64,000 nt of DNA, from NCBI GenBank assembly GCA_014238415.1, contig JABABA010000017.1:1-64000 (forward strand), read 5' to 3'. Under the pieces are notes generated by a model. It ran no database searches. It was given only the letters and a program-made list of their open reading frames with translations, and had not been told where the DNA came from. Numbering within the stretch: the first letter of the stretch is position 1; every line of letters starts with the position of its first letter. The translations under genes were made by a program, and so were the position numbers. Of the stretch, positions 24,600 through 35,383 are shown piece after piece. This stretch comes from Planctomycetota bacterium (GTDB lineage Bacteria; Planctomycetota; UBA1135; GCA-002686595).

Positions 24600-25649
24600 C
24601 TAGACTCGTTTCGGAACGACCCCAGCATCCTCCAGGTCCCGCAGGGGCGCATCCAGCCACTCGGCCCCATGCTGCTCCAACAGGCCCAAGAACGCATCGA
24701 GGGTCTCGGGTTCAAAGGCCCGGCCGGATTGGGACTCGAAGAAATCGAGGGTCTTGTCCAGATCCCAGGGGGCCTTGTAAGAACGCCGTGAAGTCAGGCT
24801 ATCGAAGACCTCTACCAAGCACAGAATGCGGCCCGCCGGACTGAGCGCGCTGCCCTTGAGGCGGCGCGGATAGCCAGTCCCATCCCAGCGCTCGTGGTGC
24901 TCGGCAATGTAAGTACAGGCTTCGACCAGGTGCGAGTTCGAACCGAGCTTGTTTGCACCCACTTCCGGGTGGCGTTGGACTTCGCGGTACTCTTGGGCTG
25001 TGAGAGGTCCTTTCTTGGTCAGGAAGGTCAGGTCCTCAAGATAGATCTTGCCGTAGTCGTGAGCGATGGCGGCCAGTTCAAGGCGTTCGGTGGTCTGTCT
25101 GTCGAGGCCCAGTTTCTCAGCGATTTGGCGGCAATAGGAGCGTGTGCGTTCACCGTGTCCGGCAGTGTACGGATCCACCCGTTCGATGGTGTGGGCGACC
25201 ATGTCAGAGAGGATGTTGACAAGATCCTTGAAGGTCACATCTTCGCGGTGGACCTGTTGTTCTTTGAGGGCCCGGTGCAGGACTGTGGCCAATGTGTTGG
25301 GGTCGACCGGTTTCTGCAGGTAATCCCGGGCGCCCATCTTCATGGCGGCCACCGCCCCTTCTACCGCGGGGCGGCCGGTCATCAGGATCACAATTGAACG
25401 GGGGGAGGTGTCCCGGCAGGCGGCCAGGACTGCGGCTCCTTCGTTGCGGCCATCGAAAAACACATCGGTGACGACGGCATCGAAGGGCCGATCCCGAGCG
25501 GCTGCTGTTTCTATCAGGCGTGAGGCACGGCCCGCATCCAGTTCCCGGGTCGTGTCGAAGCCTTGGGAATCCAGGACCAGGCTAAGGACTTCAAGGGTCG
25601 ATCCTTCGTCGTCAACCAGAAGCACGGTGGGGCGGCGGTGTCCAATCAT
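24600..25649 (-). CDS. Response regulator with HD-GYP cyclic-di-GMP phosphodiesterase domain
   Basis: Length 349 residues: receiver domain (about 7-125) with acidic pair 'VDDE', phospho-acceptor Asp62 in 'VVTDVFFDG' and Lys113 in 'YLQKPVD'; then an HD-GYP domain (about 140-340) with 'HGERTR', His197-Asp198 in 'IAHDYGKIYL', 'HHERWDGTGYP' (GYP at 259-261) and 'RILCLVEVFDSLTSRRSYK'. HD-GYP enzymes hydrolyse cyclic di-GMP to pGpG or GMP, usually shifting cells away from sessile growth. No partner histidine kinase is adjacent. It is divergent from the pseudouridine synthase (81 bases). Confidence 0.94.
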   Translation of the reverse strand: MIGHRRPTVLLVDDEGSTLEVLSLVLDSQGFDTTRELDAGRASRLIETAAARDRPFDAVVTDVFFDGRNEGAAVLAACRDTSPRSIVILMTGRPAVEGAVAAMKMGARDYLQKPVDPNTLATVLHRALKEQQVHREDVTFKDLVNILSDMVAHTIERVDPYTAGHGERTRSYCRQIAEKLGLDRQTTERLELAAIAHDYGKIYLEDLTFLTKKGPLTAQEYREVQRHPEVGANKLGSNSHLVEACTYIAEHHERWDGTGYPRRLKGSALSPAGRILCLVEVFDSLTSRRSYKAPWDLDKTLDFFESQSGRAFEPETLDAFLGLLEQHGAEWLDAPLRDLEDAGVVPKRV

Positions 25650-25730
25650 CAGCTTTTTTTGGGTCAGTTTCCCGATCTCTCTACGTCTCTCTTATAACAT
25701 CCCCCCCCTTGAGATTGGAGCATTGTACCC

Positions 25731-26687
25731 ATGCGCATCCCCGTGACCCCCGACCAGACCGGCGCCCGCCTTGATCGTTTTCTGACCGTGCGTGTGCCCC
25801 AATGGTCTCGCAGCAGGCTGCAGGCCCTGATCAAGGCAGGTGGCGTGCGGGTGGATGACGAGGTTGTGCAGCGGCCGGGCAGCAGACTTCTTGAGGCTCA
25901 GGTGGTTCAATTTGACCTTCCTGAGCTCGCACCACCCACAGATCCTGAGGGGGGGGCGATCGTTGACCTGCCATTGCTTTATTCCGACGAGCACATTGCT
26001 CTGGTGGATAAACCTGCTGGCCTCTTGAGTCACGCCAACGACCGCAGTCAACGTGAGACTGTGGTCACCATGGCAGAGGATGCCTTGGGACCATTGGCTC
26101 CCACAGAGGATCCCCGTCGTCGGGGAGTGGTTCATCGTCTCGACCGCATGACCAGTGGCGTGATGATTATCGCTCGTACTCCCCAGGCCATGGAGGGCAT
26201 GCAGGCGCGCTTCGCCGATCGGGAGGTGCAGAAGACCTACTATGCGTTGGTTCATCACCACCCCCGTTTCATCAGCGAAATGGTGGATGCCCCACTTGAA
26301 ACCGATCCCAAGCATCGCCAGAAAATGCGCGTGGCAGAAGGTGGAATGGGGCGACCGGCGAGCACATTGACAGAGACCCTTGAGTTGTTCCGAGGCCATG
26401 CTCTCGTGGCTGCCTATCCGCATACGGGTCGCACTCATCAGGTGCGCGTGCATCTGACTCACATAGGTCATCCGATCGTGGGGGATCCCCAGTACACCCA
26501 GCGCGGCGCGATCCGCGACCCCATTCCGAAGGAGGCCCCGCTTCCACGGCGTCAGTGTCTGCACGCCGCGAAGATTTCTTTCGAGCACCCGGTGACCGGC
26601 GAACCAATGATCGGTGAGTCTCCCTTGGCGAGCGACTTTTCGGACCTTCTGGATTGGATGCGGACACACATGGCTGTCGAGGGCTAG
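25731..26687 (+). CDS. RluA/RluD-family 23S rRNA pseudouridine synthase
   Basis: Isomerises uridine to pseudouridine in structured RNA, probably 23S rRNA. The 318-residue protein has an N-terminal S4 RNA-binding domain ('GARLDRFLTVRVPQWSRSRLQALIKAGGVRVD', ~residues 11-45) and the catalytic domain with 'IALVDKPAGLLSH', motif II 'GVVHRLDRMTSGVMIIART' (catalytic Asp in HRLD), 'KTYYALV' and 'HTGRTHQVRVHLTHIGHPIVGDPQY'. S4 plus this catalytic domain is the RluD/RluC layout; which uridines are modified cannot be read from sequence. The ATG at 25731 matches the start of the S4 domain. Confidence 0.94.
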   Translation: MRIPVTPDQTGARLDRFLTVRVPQWSRSRLQALIKAGGVRVDDEVVQRPGSRLLEAQVVQFDLPELAPPTDPEGGAIVDLPLLYSDEHIALVDKPAGLLSHANDRSQRETVVTMAEDALGPLAPTEDPRRRGVVHRLDRMTSGVMIIARTPQAMEGMQARFADREVQKTYYALVHHHPRFISEMVDAPLETDPKHRQKMRVAEGGMGRPASTLTETLELFRGHALVAAYPHTGRTHQVRVHLTHIGHPIVGDPQYTQRGAIRDPIPKEAPLPRRQCLHAAKISFEHPVTGEPMIGESPLASDFSDLLDWMRTHMAVEG

Positions 26688-26764
26688 TGGTGGGCGCATT
26701 CTGCAAGTCCGGAAGCCTGTTTCGTAAATGCATGGCTCAGGAACCACGCAGTCGCTAGAGTTCG

Positions 26765-28051
26765 ATGGTGAGCAATACCGACCCCAGCGACAGCCGTCCT
26801 CCTTGGGCATGCATGCATCTGTGGCAGATCCAATGGGTGCGCGACCTGTTGATCGGGGCTGCGTTTCTTGGACTATTGATGTTGGGCCATCGCCTGAGCC
26901 TGGTGACGGTGCCCCTGCTCCTGGCTTTGGGTCTCGCTTATCTGCTGGAGCCGCTCATGCGTGGTCTGGAGAAACGGCTGCACCTCAAGCGGCGTAGCGC
27001 AGCGGCTCTGTTGTTGGTGGGCGTGTTTTTTTGCGCCGTGCTGCCTATCACTGTGGCTGGTGTTGTCGCCACCCTGCAAAGCGCCAGGGTCGCCCAGTCG
27101 GTCTACACCGGCTCCAGCGCCGTGGTGGCCTCCGTGCGCGCGCCGGAGGATCTGAAGCTGGCCGAGGCGGTACCTCCCGCCTGGCGTCGAGTGCGGAATA
27201 CCGTGGTGGAGATTGCTGAGTCTGCCAGGGCGGAGCGTGAGCAGCCGGGGTCAGAAGAGGGCCTCGGCGCTGTCATGGGAGATGATCTCATCCGCATCAT
27301 CAATGGCATTCTGGAGTTTGTCAGCACGAATTCCGAGCGCCTCGCCAGTAGTGCCATCAAGACCGGGGGCAGCGCCGCACGACTTGCCGTCTCCACCGTG
27401 GGCTGGCTTGGGAATGTTGCATTCATGGGGTTCCTCTGTCTGTTCTTCCTTTATTTTGCGATTTCGCGACAAGCAGACTTTTCTTGTTTCGTGCGTGAGT
27501 TGGTGCCCGAGGAGGATCGCGGTCGAGCGGGGGCAGTCTTTCACCGAATGGACAACGCAGTCAGTGGGTTCATCCGAGGGCGCATCACGATCGCTCTCTT
27601 TCTGGCCTTGTTCTACATCCTTGGCTTTGCAGTGATTGGAGTCCCCGCACCGATCTTGCTGGGTTGCCTGATCAGTCTCTTGGCGTTGATCCCTTATGCA
27701 ACCCTGGCAGCCTTGCCCCTGGTGATGATCTTGATGGCGCTTGAAGGTGCCTCTGGCATGCGCGGGGAATGGTGGTGGATTCTTGCCGCGCCTACTGTCT
27801 GGTATCAGTTGGGTCAGGCCCTCGACGACTACATCCTGACCCCGCGCATCCAGGGCAAAACCACGGATCTTTCCACCCCTCAGATCCTGTTTGCCTCCTT
27901 GGCCGGAGGCATCTTGGGGGGCTTCTATGGATTGCTCGTAGCGATTCCAGCCGCAGCCTGCCTCAATATCCTCGTGGATGAGTTGCTCAAGCCCGCGTTC
28001 GTCAGTTGGGTCAAGGGCAATCGTGAGGACTTCTTGCCCCTTGATGAGTGA
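26765..28051 (+). CDS. AI-2E family transporter (PerM/TqsA-like permease)
   Basis: Inner-membrane protein of 428 residues with about eight hydrophobic helices: a pair near residues 20-55, one near 75-95, then after a long soluble loop (about 100-200) further helices from 'LGNVAFMGFLCLFFLYFAI' to the C-terminus. The family motifs 'GFIRGRITIALFLALFYILGF', 'LIALIPYATLAALPL' and the C-terminal 'DDYILTPRIQGKTTDLSTPQIL' are present. Family members export small molecules such as autoinducer-2 or act as Na+/H+ antiporters; the substrate here is unknown. 77 bases after the pseudouridine synthase; convergent with the next gene. Confidence 0.88.
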   Translation: MVSNTDPSDSRPPWACMHLWQIQWVRDLLIGAAFLGLLMLGHRLSLVTVPLLLALGLAYLLEPLMRGLEKRLHLKRRSAAALLLVGVFFCAVLPITVAGVVATLQSARVAQSVYTGSSAVVASVRAPEDLKLAEAVPPAWRRVRNTVVEIAESARAEREQPGSEEGLGAVMGDDLIRIINGILEFVSTNSERLASSAIKTGGSAARLAVSTVGWLGNVAFMGFLCLFFLYFAISRQADFSCFVRELVPEEDRGRAGAVFHRMDNAVSGFIRGRITIALFLALFYILGFAVIGVPAPILLGCLISLLALIPYATLAALPLVMILMALEGASGMRGEWWWILAAPTVWYQLGQALDDYILTPRIQGKTTDLSTPQILFASLAGGILGGFYGLLVAIPAAACLNILVDELLKPAFVSWVKGNREDFLPLDE

Positions 28052-28088
28052 GCCACGTTCCGGGTCACCGGTTTCGGCCTTTGCCCGG

Positions 28089-31000
28089 TTACCTCAGCTT
28101 GATCGTGACTCGCTTCTCGCCGTTGCCACGGATCGCTATGGTCTTGCTCTTGGTCTTGCCGTCGGCCTCCACGCTCACCCGGTAGCGGCCGTCGGCCAGG
28201 GGGCCGAGCCGGTGCTCCGTGGGGGAGAAATTGCCTTCCATGTAGATACTCTGGATGTCCTGCATGCCAACAGCAGAAGACACATTGCGGCCCTCGCTGT
28301 CGGTGACGGTGATCTTGCCCCGTTGGCCTTCTCCATTGGCGTCCAGAATGCGCACCCACAGAATCGTGCCTTGGCTGGCGGTTAGATTGACTTCTGCGAC
28401 CTTGCCTGGACCCGCACTGAAAGAGGCGCTTTCCGGGGCAGCCAGATCCGCAGTTCGCGCAAAGGCGGTGTAGTCCCCGGAGGCGAGGCCGGTGTAGACC
28501 AGCACACCATGGGCGTCGGTGAGTTGCATGCTGAAGGGCTCAAGCATTCGCCCCTCCTGATCGCGCAGAAAGACGGTGGCTCCACCAACCGGGGTGCCGC
28601 CGCTGTTGAGTACTGTGATCTTGGCGCTGCAGGACTCTGGCAGCACCAGGAGAATGCCGTCGGCGCCACGATCTTCCTGCACTTGGATGCCGCCCAGAGT
28701 CACACGGCCCAGGCCCTGGCCCCCACTGGCACTGAAGGGGGAGTTGCCTCCAGCGGATAGGCGGTAGGTTCCTGCGCGCAGGCCCAAGAGTTCAAAGCTC
28801 CCGTCCTCGTTGCTGGAGATCTCAGCGTACTGACCACCAAACATGCTGTCAGAGCGCGTGCCTCCTTCCAGGGTCAGGGTAATGCGTTGGGCTCCTGCTG
28901 GGCGCCCATCGGCTCTTTCCACACGGCCCGAAATACGGCCCAAGGGCAATTTGAAGTCCAGCTTGAGTTCGGTTACCTGGGTAGGAATGTCCCGGGAGTA
29001 CTCGATAGTGGACTGCTGGCCAATGCCACCAGGGACCTTTTGCACATTGACCACGTAGACGCCCCCGCCGCTGAGTTCCACCTCATAGGTGCCATCTTCC
29101 GCCACCGATGTCATTTCCAGACGCTCGTAGAGCCGCTCTCCTTCGGGATAGAAGCTCATGAGCGCGCCCCCATAGGTCTCCCCAGCAAGCGTTACGCGCC
29201 CATACACCCGAACCGGATTGTCCTTGGGTTTGCCGAGTTCAACATAGGTCTCTTCGCCTTCGACAATCGTGGCCTGGCTCATCTCCATGCTCTGCATCAG
29301 AGCGCCCATGTCCACCTCCCCGCTCTCGGTGGTTGCGCCAAACCCACCTGACATGTTCATGGCCACCACTTGCCATGTTCCGGGAGCCATTGCTTCCATC
29401 AGGAAGGTCCCGTCAGGGCCGGAGAGAGTCGTGCGGTTCGACATCTCGGGCATCTTGTTGGCGGTGATCAGGCGACCGCTGGCCGGTTCCCCGGAAGCGT
29501 CCATGATCAGGCCCTTCAGAGCGCCCCCTTGAGTGAGGACCAGGTCTACGCCCTCCAGTATCTCTCCTGCAGCACCATTGATCTCGCGGGGCTGGCCGGG
29601 GCCGAAGCCGGTCTTGCTGGCAACCAAACTGACCGGTCCAGTGAGTGCTTCGTATTCGTAGTTGCCCTTCTCATCGCTGGTCGCAGGTTGCGCCAGGGGG
29701 GAGGCGGAGATTGCTCTCTGCCAGTCAGGACCAGAAGTGGCCAGGCTGACCTCGGCCTCCGCCTGGGGTTGGCTGCTCGTGTCCATGACACGCCCACGAA
29801 CTTGCACGGTGCCCTCCAGTTGCACTATCAGCTCTTCTCCGGGTAGCTGGGGCAGATTGAAGGTCAGCGGGGTGCGTAGGATTGCGCCATCGCCGCGAGC
29901 CAGCAACTCCCAGGGACCGTCTGCGAGGTCCTGGATGATGAAGGTCGGGTCAGCTTGCTGGACACGCGCATTCGAGGTGTCGGAATAGAGTGTCAGGAGG
30001 TCCCCGGTCAGTACCCGGCGCACGACTACCTTGGTTTCTGCAGGCAGTGACAAGCCGTCCGTCCTTTCCAGTCTCCCCCGCAGCGCGAGGGGTGCGTGCA
30101 GTCGCAGCAGGACCTCGTCGCTTTCCGGTCGCACGGCGTCCTGGCGCGCCGCATGCCGCAGGCCATCGGCCTCCGCATGGTCTTCCTCTACGCTGGCGGT
30201 CAGGCTGAAGGGGCCCGCGCCCAGGCCCGTCAGGACAAAGCTGCCATCGGGATTGCTCTTTGTTGAGGCGCTCGCCCCACGGGCTGCTGAGAGAGCTCCC
30301 GGGCCCGCCATGAAGGCGCGGTCGAAATTGGCGTCGACGGTCATTCCCGCTGCAGGATTTCCGTCAGGCCATTCAATCTTGCCCCTGATCGAGCGACCCT
30401 CTTCCAGGATCAGTTCCAGGTCGGTGAGGGTCTCGCCGGACACCGTCTCCACGCTGAGTTTCTTGCTGTCCAGGTGGGCGTCCGAGTCTGCCGAGACCTT
30501 GACCGTGCCTGGCATGACCCCTTCGATGCGGAAGGATCCGTCGGTTTCGCAGGAAATCTCGCGCAGGAGCGTGTCGTCGAAGCCCATGAAACGGCCGGGC
30601 AGCCAGGCGCTGACCGTTGCTTCTGGAATGATTGCGCCTTCGGCGGAGCGCACGGTTCCGCTGAGAACTGCACCTTCTTCAAGGAGCATCTCTACGGTTT
30701 CTTCGCTTCCCCCAGATCGGGTTTCAAAGGGGGTGACTTTGGCCGCCAGCGAGCCTTTCTCCGGGATCGCACGCAGGCTAAGGCTCAAACCTTCGGGCAC
30801 TCCGCGCATCTCCACCAGGCCTTGTTCATCCGCCTCCGATCTGAGGGCATAGCCTTGGAAGCCGGGGGTCAGGCTGGCGGGGCTGATGCCATCCAAGGAG
30901 GGTCGTGCTTGCAGGCTGGTCCCCGCAAGAGGGCTTCTGTCCGAAGCGTTCAATATCAGCACGCGAACAAACCCACGCAGTTCGGGCTCAAGCGTGACAG

Positions 31001-31610
31001 GCTCACCCGCGTTTGGAAGCTCGAGCGACTTGTCCAAGGCGAGAAAGCGCCCATCGAGGCTGATGTAGAGGCTCTTGTCCTTGGGCAAAGCCTCCGTTGG
31101 TATTTCGAAGGCACCCTGGCTATCAACTGCCGCGCGTCCCACTACAGAGCCTTCAATCGTGGCTGGTCCCGGGCCGGTTATCCTTGCACCGAAAGCGCCG
31201 GCGCTCATGGAACCGGTCAGTATGACCACTTCGAGGGTGTCGTCAGTGGGAGAGCCCGGGGGGGAGATCACCTGTCCGGTCCAACGCAGCACTGCATCAG
31301 TTGCCTGGCTGCGGGTGGCTTGATCGCCTTCCGGCTCAGCGCTGAGGATGGTGTCTTCGGAGGATGTGTCTGTGGCTTGCGAGTCTTCGTCGCTGCTTGC
31401 CTGGCCCACTTCCACTACGCTATCGCCCTGGTCCTGGTTCTCGCTTGGAGTCTGTAGTAGCTGGTCGCCAACAAGCACAATCAGAGCGAGTCCAAGGGCG
31501 ATGACGAGTAGGCGCGGGAGTCGGGAGTTCATTGGGGACGTGGGTGCTGGGAGTGCTTGGGGCTTTGCTTCAGGGGGCACGGGGGTAATTGCGCCATTCT
31601 CCAGGTTCAT
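28089..31610 (-). CDS. Membrane-anchored protein with about ten carboxypeptidase-regulatory-like repeats
   Basis: Length 1,173 residues. One transmembrane helix ('[20 protein letters not shown]', about residues 30-50) follows a short cytoplasmic tail; then a Glu/Ser/Thr-rich linker and a long periplasmic chain of beta-sandwich repeats. Each repeat has the CarboxypepD_reg pattern: 'GxV..adG.Pv.gA.V', then 'DeDGsFxxxGLxpGtYxVxA'. Examples begin '[20 protein letters not shown]', '[20 protein letters not shown]', '[18 protein letters not shown]', '[18 protein letters not shown]'. No peptidase domain is attached, so the chain is probably a binding or scaffolding stalk. Divergent from the methylmalonyl-CoA mutase across 61 bases. 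Confidence 0.82.
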   Translation of the reverse strand: MNLENGAITPVPPEAKPQALPAPTSPMNSRLPRLLVIALGLALIVLVGDQLLQTPSENQDQGDSVVEVGQASSDEDSQATDTSSEDTILSAEPEGDQATRSQATDAVLRWTGQVISPPGSPTDDTLEVVILTGSMSAGAFGARITGPGPATIEGSVVGRAAVDSQGAFEIPTEALPKDKSLYISLDGRFLALDKSLELPNAGEPVTLEPELRGFVRVLILNASDRSPLAGTSLQARPSLDGISPASLTPGFQGYALRSEADEQGLVEMRGVPEGLSLSLRAIPEKGSLAAKVTPFETRSGGSEETVEMLLEEGAVLSGTVRSAEGAIIPEATVSAWLPGRFMGFDDTLLREISCETDGSFRIEGVMPGTVKVSADSDAHLDSKKLSVETVSGETLTDLELILEEGRSIRGKIEWPDGNPAAGMTVDANFDRAFMAGPGALSAARGASASTKSNPDGSFVLTGLGAGPFSLTASVEEDHAEADGLRHAARQDAVRPESDEVLLRLHAPLALRGRLERTDGLSLPAETKVVVRRVLTGDLLTLYSDTSNARVQQADPTFIIQDLADGPWELLARGDGAILRTPLTFNLPQLPGEELIVQLEGTVQVRGRVMDTSSQPQAEAEVSLATSGPDWQRAISASPLAQPATSDEKGNYEYEALTGPVSLVASKTGFGPGQPREINGAAGEILEGVDLVLTQGGALKGLIMDASGEPASGRLITANKMPEMSNRTTLSGPDGTFLMEAMAPGTWQVVAMNMSGGFGATTESGEVDMGALMQSMEMSQATIVEGEETYVELGKPKDNPVRVYGRVTLAGETYGGALMSFYPEGERLYERLEMTSVAEDGTYEVELSGGGVYVVNVQKVPGGIGQQSTIEYSRDIPTQVTELKLDFKLPLGRISGRVERADGRPAGAQRITLTLEGGTRSDSMFGGQYAEISSNEDGSFELLGLRAGTYRLSAGGNSPFSASGGQGLGRVTLGGIQVQEDRGADGILLVLPESCSAKITVLNSGGTPVGGATVFLRDQEGRMLEPFSMQLTDAHGVLVYTGLASGDYTAFARTADLAAPESASFSAGPGKVAEVNLTASQGTILWVRILDANGEGQRGKITVTDSEGRNVSSAVGMQDIQSIYMEGNFSPTEHRLGPLADGRYRVSVEADGKTKSKTIAIRGNGEKRVTIKLR

Positions 31611-31671
31611 TCACCCCTTATTGCCAAGAATTCGGCTTGAGACCCTTGGCTTCGCTCTACCCTTGCTGCCC

Positions 31672-33321
31672 ATGGCTGATTCCCACCCATCCCAGCCTTC
31701 CCGCGAGGAGTGGCTGGAGAGCACCTACGCCAAGGCGGCGGCTCGGCGACCGGAGCGCTCCAAGGTCTTTGAGACCCCCTCCGGTATTCCTCTCGACCCG
31801 ATCTACGGTGAGGCCTCAGATGGCGGCTGGCCTGGGGAGTATCCCTACACCCGCGGCGTGCAGCCCACCATGTATCGTGGTCGTTTGTGGACCATGCGCC
31901 AGTATGCGGGCTTTTCCAGCGCCAGAGCCACAAACGAGCGGTTCAAGATGCTCTTGGAGCGAGGGCAAACAGGGCTGTCCACAGCCTTTGATCTGCCCAC
32001 ACAACTGGGATTTGATTCAGATGATCCGCTCGCCGAAGCCGAGGTGGGCAAAGTGGGTGTGCCGATCAACTCGATCTACGACCTGCAGCAGTTGTTCAAG
32101 GATATTCCCTTGGATCAGGTTTCGATTTCAATGACCATCAATGCTACCGCATCGTATGTCTTGGCAGGAGTGGTGGCCCTTGCCCGTCAGAACAAGATCG
32201 ATCCCGCCTTGCTGCGAGGCACCGTGCAGAATGACATACTCAAAGAGTACGCTGCCCGCGGAAACTACCGCTATCCGGCGCAGCCCTCCATGCGCCTGGT
32301 CACCGATCTGATGGCCTGGTGCAAGCAGCATGTGCCCCTCTGGAACACGATCAGCATCAGCGGCTATCACATCCGCGAGGCTGGATCCACAGCCGTGCAG
32401 GAACTGGGCTTCACCCTGGCCAATGGTTGCGCATATGTGCGGGCGGCGGTGGACGCGGGCCTGGCTGTGGATGAATTCGCACCTCGTCTTTCGTTTTTCT
32501 TCAACGCTCACAACAACCTCTTTGAAGAGGTGGCCAAGTTCCGCGCCGCGCGGCGCATGTGGGCGCGCATCATGCGCGAGGAATTCAAGGCCGAGGACCC
32601 GCGCTCCTGGACCATGCGTTTTCACACTCAGACCGCGGGCTCCATGCTCACCAGCCAGCAGCCCGACAACAATGTTGTGCGGGTCACGGTGCAAGCCCTC
32701 GCTGCAATTCTCGGAGGCACCCAGTCCTTGCACACCAATAGCCGCGACGAAGCTCTGGGATTACCCAGCGCCGACAGCGCTCAGTTGGCCCTGCGAACTC
32801 AACAGATATTGGCCAATGAATCCGGCGTGGCGGATGTGATCGATCCATTGGGAGGCAGCCCCTTGATCGAGTCCTTGACGGATGACCTGGAAACCCGGGC
32901 CCTGGATCTGATGGCCCGAGTGGAAGAGAGGGGAGGTCCTGTGGCCGCAGTGGAGGACGGGTTCGTGCAGCGTGAAATCCTGTCTTCGGCCTTGGCCTGG
33001 CAGAAATCTGTGGAGTCCGGCGAGCGTACTGTTGTGGGAGTCAATTCCCACCAAAGTGAAGAGGCCTCCCCCGAGATTTTCCGCCCCGATCCGCGGGAGA
33101 AAGCTGCGGTGCTGGCCACTCTCGAACAGGTGCGCGCCGATCGGGACCCCGCCAGGGTCGACGCTGCTTTGCGCGTCTTGCAAGAGACCGCCAATGGCAC
33201 CGGAAACCTGATGGACCCGATCCTGGCAGCGGTGGAGGCCCATGTAACCCTTGGCGAAGTGAGCGCGGCGTTGGAGTCGGTCTTCGGACGCTTTCAACCG
33301 CCAGACATGTTGGTTTCTTGA
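31672..33321 (+). CDS. Methylmalonyl-CoA mutase, catalytic chain without B12 domain
   Basis: Rearranges (R)-methylmalonyl-CoA to succinyl-CoA with adenosylcobalamin. The 549-residue protein contains only the TIM-barrel substrate domain and ends after '[15 protein letters not shown]', where one-piece mutases continue into the B12-binding domain; the B12 subunit must come from elsewhere. Motifs: '[20 protein letters not shown]', '[16 protein letters not shown]', '[14 protein letters not shown]', '[18 protein letters not shown]' (catalytic His) and '[16 protein letters not shown]'. The Tyr in RQYAGFS is the residue usually Phe in isobutyryl-CoA mutases, favouring methylmalonyl-CoA. The ATG at 31672 precedes the conserved domain; the longer open frame upstream lies antisense inside the divergent gene. 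Pathway partners lie at 38.7-42.8 kb. Confidence 0.93.
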   Translation: MADSHPSQPSREEWLESTYAKAAARRPERSKVFETPSGIPLDPIYGEASDGGWPGEYPYTRGVQPTMYRGRLWTMRQYAGFSSARATNERFKMLLERGQTGLSTAFDLPTQLGFDSDDPLAEAEVGKVGVPINSIYDLQQLFKDIPLDQVSISMTINATASYVLAGVVALARQNKIDPALLRGTVQNDILKEYAARGNYRYPAQPSMRLVTDLMAWCKQHVPLWNTISISGYHIREAGSTAVQELGFTLANGCAYVRAAVDAGLAVDEFAPRLSFFFNAHNNLFEEVAKFRAARRMWARIMREEFKAEDPRSWTMRFHTQTAGSMLTSQQPDNNVVRVTVQALAAILGGTQSLHTNSRDEALGLPSADSAQLALRTQQILANESGVADVIDPLGGSPLIESLTDDLETRALDLMARVEERGGPVAAVEDGFVQREILSSALAWQKSVESGERTVVGVNSHQSEEASPEIFRPDPREKAAVLATLEQVRADRDPARVDAALRVLQETANGTGNLMDPILAAVEAHVTLGEVSAALESVFGRFQPPDMLVS

Positions 33322-33403
33322 GGCACGTGTTTCAGCTGAAGCAGGCGCTCAACTACTGAATACTGCACGCGCTGATCCTGTTGCGGGCAGCTTGTTGCCG
33401 GGT

Positions 33404-35383
33404 TCACTTCGTGTAGCCCATGGCGTCGAGTGCGTCGCGCGTGGAACTGCCGCCGCCGAGCAGGGCGGGTTGACGGGTGAGGCCGTGGGCGAGCCAGCGG
33501 GCGATGCTGTCCTGCAGGCTGGCGGCGCGCTGACTGTGGGGAGAGCCTGGGCCCAGGGGGATCGGGCTCTGAGCATCCGGATCCGTTTCGAGATCAAAGT
33601 ACCAGTGGGCTTCGGGCAGGGGCTCGCGGCCGGGCCTGGAAGCAGTGGCGGGGGGGGCCCAGATCAATAGATCTGTCTGAGTGCGGACCGCGTGCATGTT
33701 GCGGTTGGGGGAGAAACCCTGGCCGCCCGGTGCCTGGACGATGCCCAGGCTGGTGGTGGAGAACAGGGGTCGTGTGGCGGCGGCACTGAGGGCAGAGGGG
33801 TTGAGGAGGTCGGTGCCCTCGGTATCGGCCTCTGGATCGATCCAGCGGGTCATGATGGTGTCGAACAGGAAGCGGTTCTCGGCTCGTTCGGTGATGACTT
33901 TGCCCTCGGGTACGCCAGGCCCGGCCAGGATCAGGGGTACAGCCAGGAGTTCTCGGTGCAATTGGTTGCCGTGGTAGAGCATGCCGTGGTCGAGAAACTC
34001 TTCCCCGTGGTCGCTGGTCAAGACGAACAGAGTGCGCTCGGTCAGGCCCAATTCTGCTATGTGCTCCGCGATCGCGCCGATGGCGGCATCGGACTCCGCC
34101 ACCGTGGCGTCATAAATCGAGAGGGCGTGCTGGGCGAGGGCCTGGATAGGCGCAGGATCGGATTCCCTGCCTTGCAACCGTTCCCCAAACAAGCGCCGGA
34201 GTTCGGCCCCGTCCCGGGCCCCGTGGAATTCTCCTTCGATCAGATGTTGGAAGCGCTCATCGGGCTCGTACTGGTGCGGATCGGTCAGGTGCACATAGGC
34301 AAAAAACCGATACTCCGCCACATGGTCGATCCACTGGTTCACATCCGCCGCAAGAGTCGCGCCCCTGGCCCAGTTGTAGGTTTCGAAGCTCTCGAATCCC
34401 TGGTCAAAGTCCTTGTCTGGATGAACCAGGGGGTTGGCAGAGAAAGCAGCGGTGGTCCACCCTGCCTCTTGCAGGCGCTCTGGCAGGGTTTCGAATTCTT
34501 GGGCCAGATAGCAGGCTTCGTAGCTCAAGAGCCCGTGCTCGGCCGGACTCAGGCCGGTCAATAGGGACGCTGTGGAGGGCCAGGTCCAGGGCGATGTGGC
34601 CCAGCCATTGTCAAAGCGCGTTCCCCTTGCGGCCAGTGCGTCCATGTGTGGGGAAGTGGGTTTTTCGAGGCCGTAGCATGCCAGGCGGTCGGTACGCAGG
34701 GTGTCGATCACCAGGAAGATTATGTTGGGTTGTGCTTGCGAGGCTCTTGTGCGCGGCCGGTTCACAGTACGTAGGACTTCGAGTTGGGCAAAGGCGGCGT
34801 GTGCGGGGCCATCTCCCGTGATGCGCTCCGTGCTCAAAGTCAGGGTATCGAGTCCCTTCAGCGGCAAGAGAGGCGCTCGGGTCCAGATCTGCTCGTCCAT
34901 GGGTACGCTTCTGCCGTAGGGCTTGGTCACACGAAAGAGCACTGTATCCCCTGAACGGACTGTGAATCGGACGCTGCCCTCAACGGTGCCTTCGTAGTCT
35001 TCCCGATCAAAACCTACTGCCAATCGCAGGGAGGCATCTGCGTGATCCGATTGAACTGTCAGGCTCAGCTGCGATTCAGGGCCCATGTCCAGACAGGGCA
35101 AGGGGCTTGAGTCGTACTGTCGCCGTTTCGAAGGAGCGAGTGTCGTTGCCTTGATCTCCCTTTGGCCGGGGACCACAAGCGGTCCGCGGCCGGCATCCTG
35201 GCTGACCCATGAGAGTATCACCTTCTCGATCTGCATCTGCTCGACAGATGAGTCCTCGTCACCATTGCCGAACCAATTGGGCAGGACGGCCACCATCAGG
35301 ACCACGATCAGTCCAATACCGATGACAGTCACGCCCCAGCTTTTCCGTTGGGTTTCGTCGGGTGCGCTCTGTCCGTCGTTCAC
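33404..35383 (-). CDS. Membrane-anchored sulfatase-fold hydrolase/transferase with Thr at the nucleophile position
   Basis: Length 659 residues from the GTG at 35383, whose overlap with the upstream stop (GTGA) supports it. One transmembrane helix (about 15-37), a beta-rich region (about 100-205), then a sulfatase-fold domain from residue 219: 'PNIIFLVIDTLRTDRLACYG', 'SPHMDALAARGTRFDNGWA', 'SPWTWPSTASLLTG', 'VLTSDHGEEFLDHG'. True sulfatases have C/S-x-P-S-R; here it is TWPST, so Thr267 replaces the Cys that becomes formylglycine and the Arg is also lost. That argues against a sulfatase and for a phosphodiesterase or phosphotransferase, as in LtaS/EptA-type enzymes that use Thr. It is the last gene of a three-gene glycan operon. 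Confidence 0.83.
   Translation of the reverse strand: MNDGQSAPDETQRKSWGVTVIGIGLIVVLMVAVLPNWFGNGDEDSSVEQMQIEKVILSWVSQDAGRGPLVVPGQREIKATTLAPSKRRQYDSSPLPCLDMGPESQLSLTVQSDHADASLRLAVGFDREDYEGTVEGSVRFTVRSGDTVLFRVTKPYGRSVPMDEQIWTRAPLLPLKGLDTLTLSTERITGDGPAHAAFAQLEVLRTVNRPRTRASQAQPNIIFLVIDTLRTDRLACYGLEKPTSPHMDALAARGTRFDNGWATSPWTWPSTASLLTGLSPAEHGLLSYEACYLAQEFETLPERLQEAGWTTAAFSANPLVHPDKDFDQGFESFETYNWARGATLAADVNQWIDHVAEYRFFAYVHLTDPHQYEPDERFQHLIEGEFHGARDGAELRRLFGERLQGRESDPAPIQALAQHALSIYDATVAESDAAIGAIAEHIAELGLTERTLFVLTSDHGEEFLDHGMLYHGNQLHRELLAVPLILAGPGVPEGKVITERAENRFLFDTIMTRWIDPEADTEGTDLLNPSALSAAATRPLFSTTSLGIVQAPGGQGFSPNRNMHAVRTQTDLLIWAPPATASRPGREPLPEAHWYFDLETDPDAQSPIPLGPGSPHSQRAASLQDSIARWLAHGLTRQPALLGGGSSTRDALDAMGYTK

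Noticed and set aside
25693-25698. TATAAC as a -10 box for the pseudouridine synthase gene
   Set aside because: No acceptable -35 element lies 16-18 bases upstream, so it was not listed as a promoter.
30474-31457. A 327-codon plus-strand open frame
   Set aside because: Antisense to the repeat protein at 28089-31610 with no recognisable domain.
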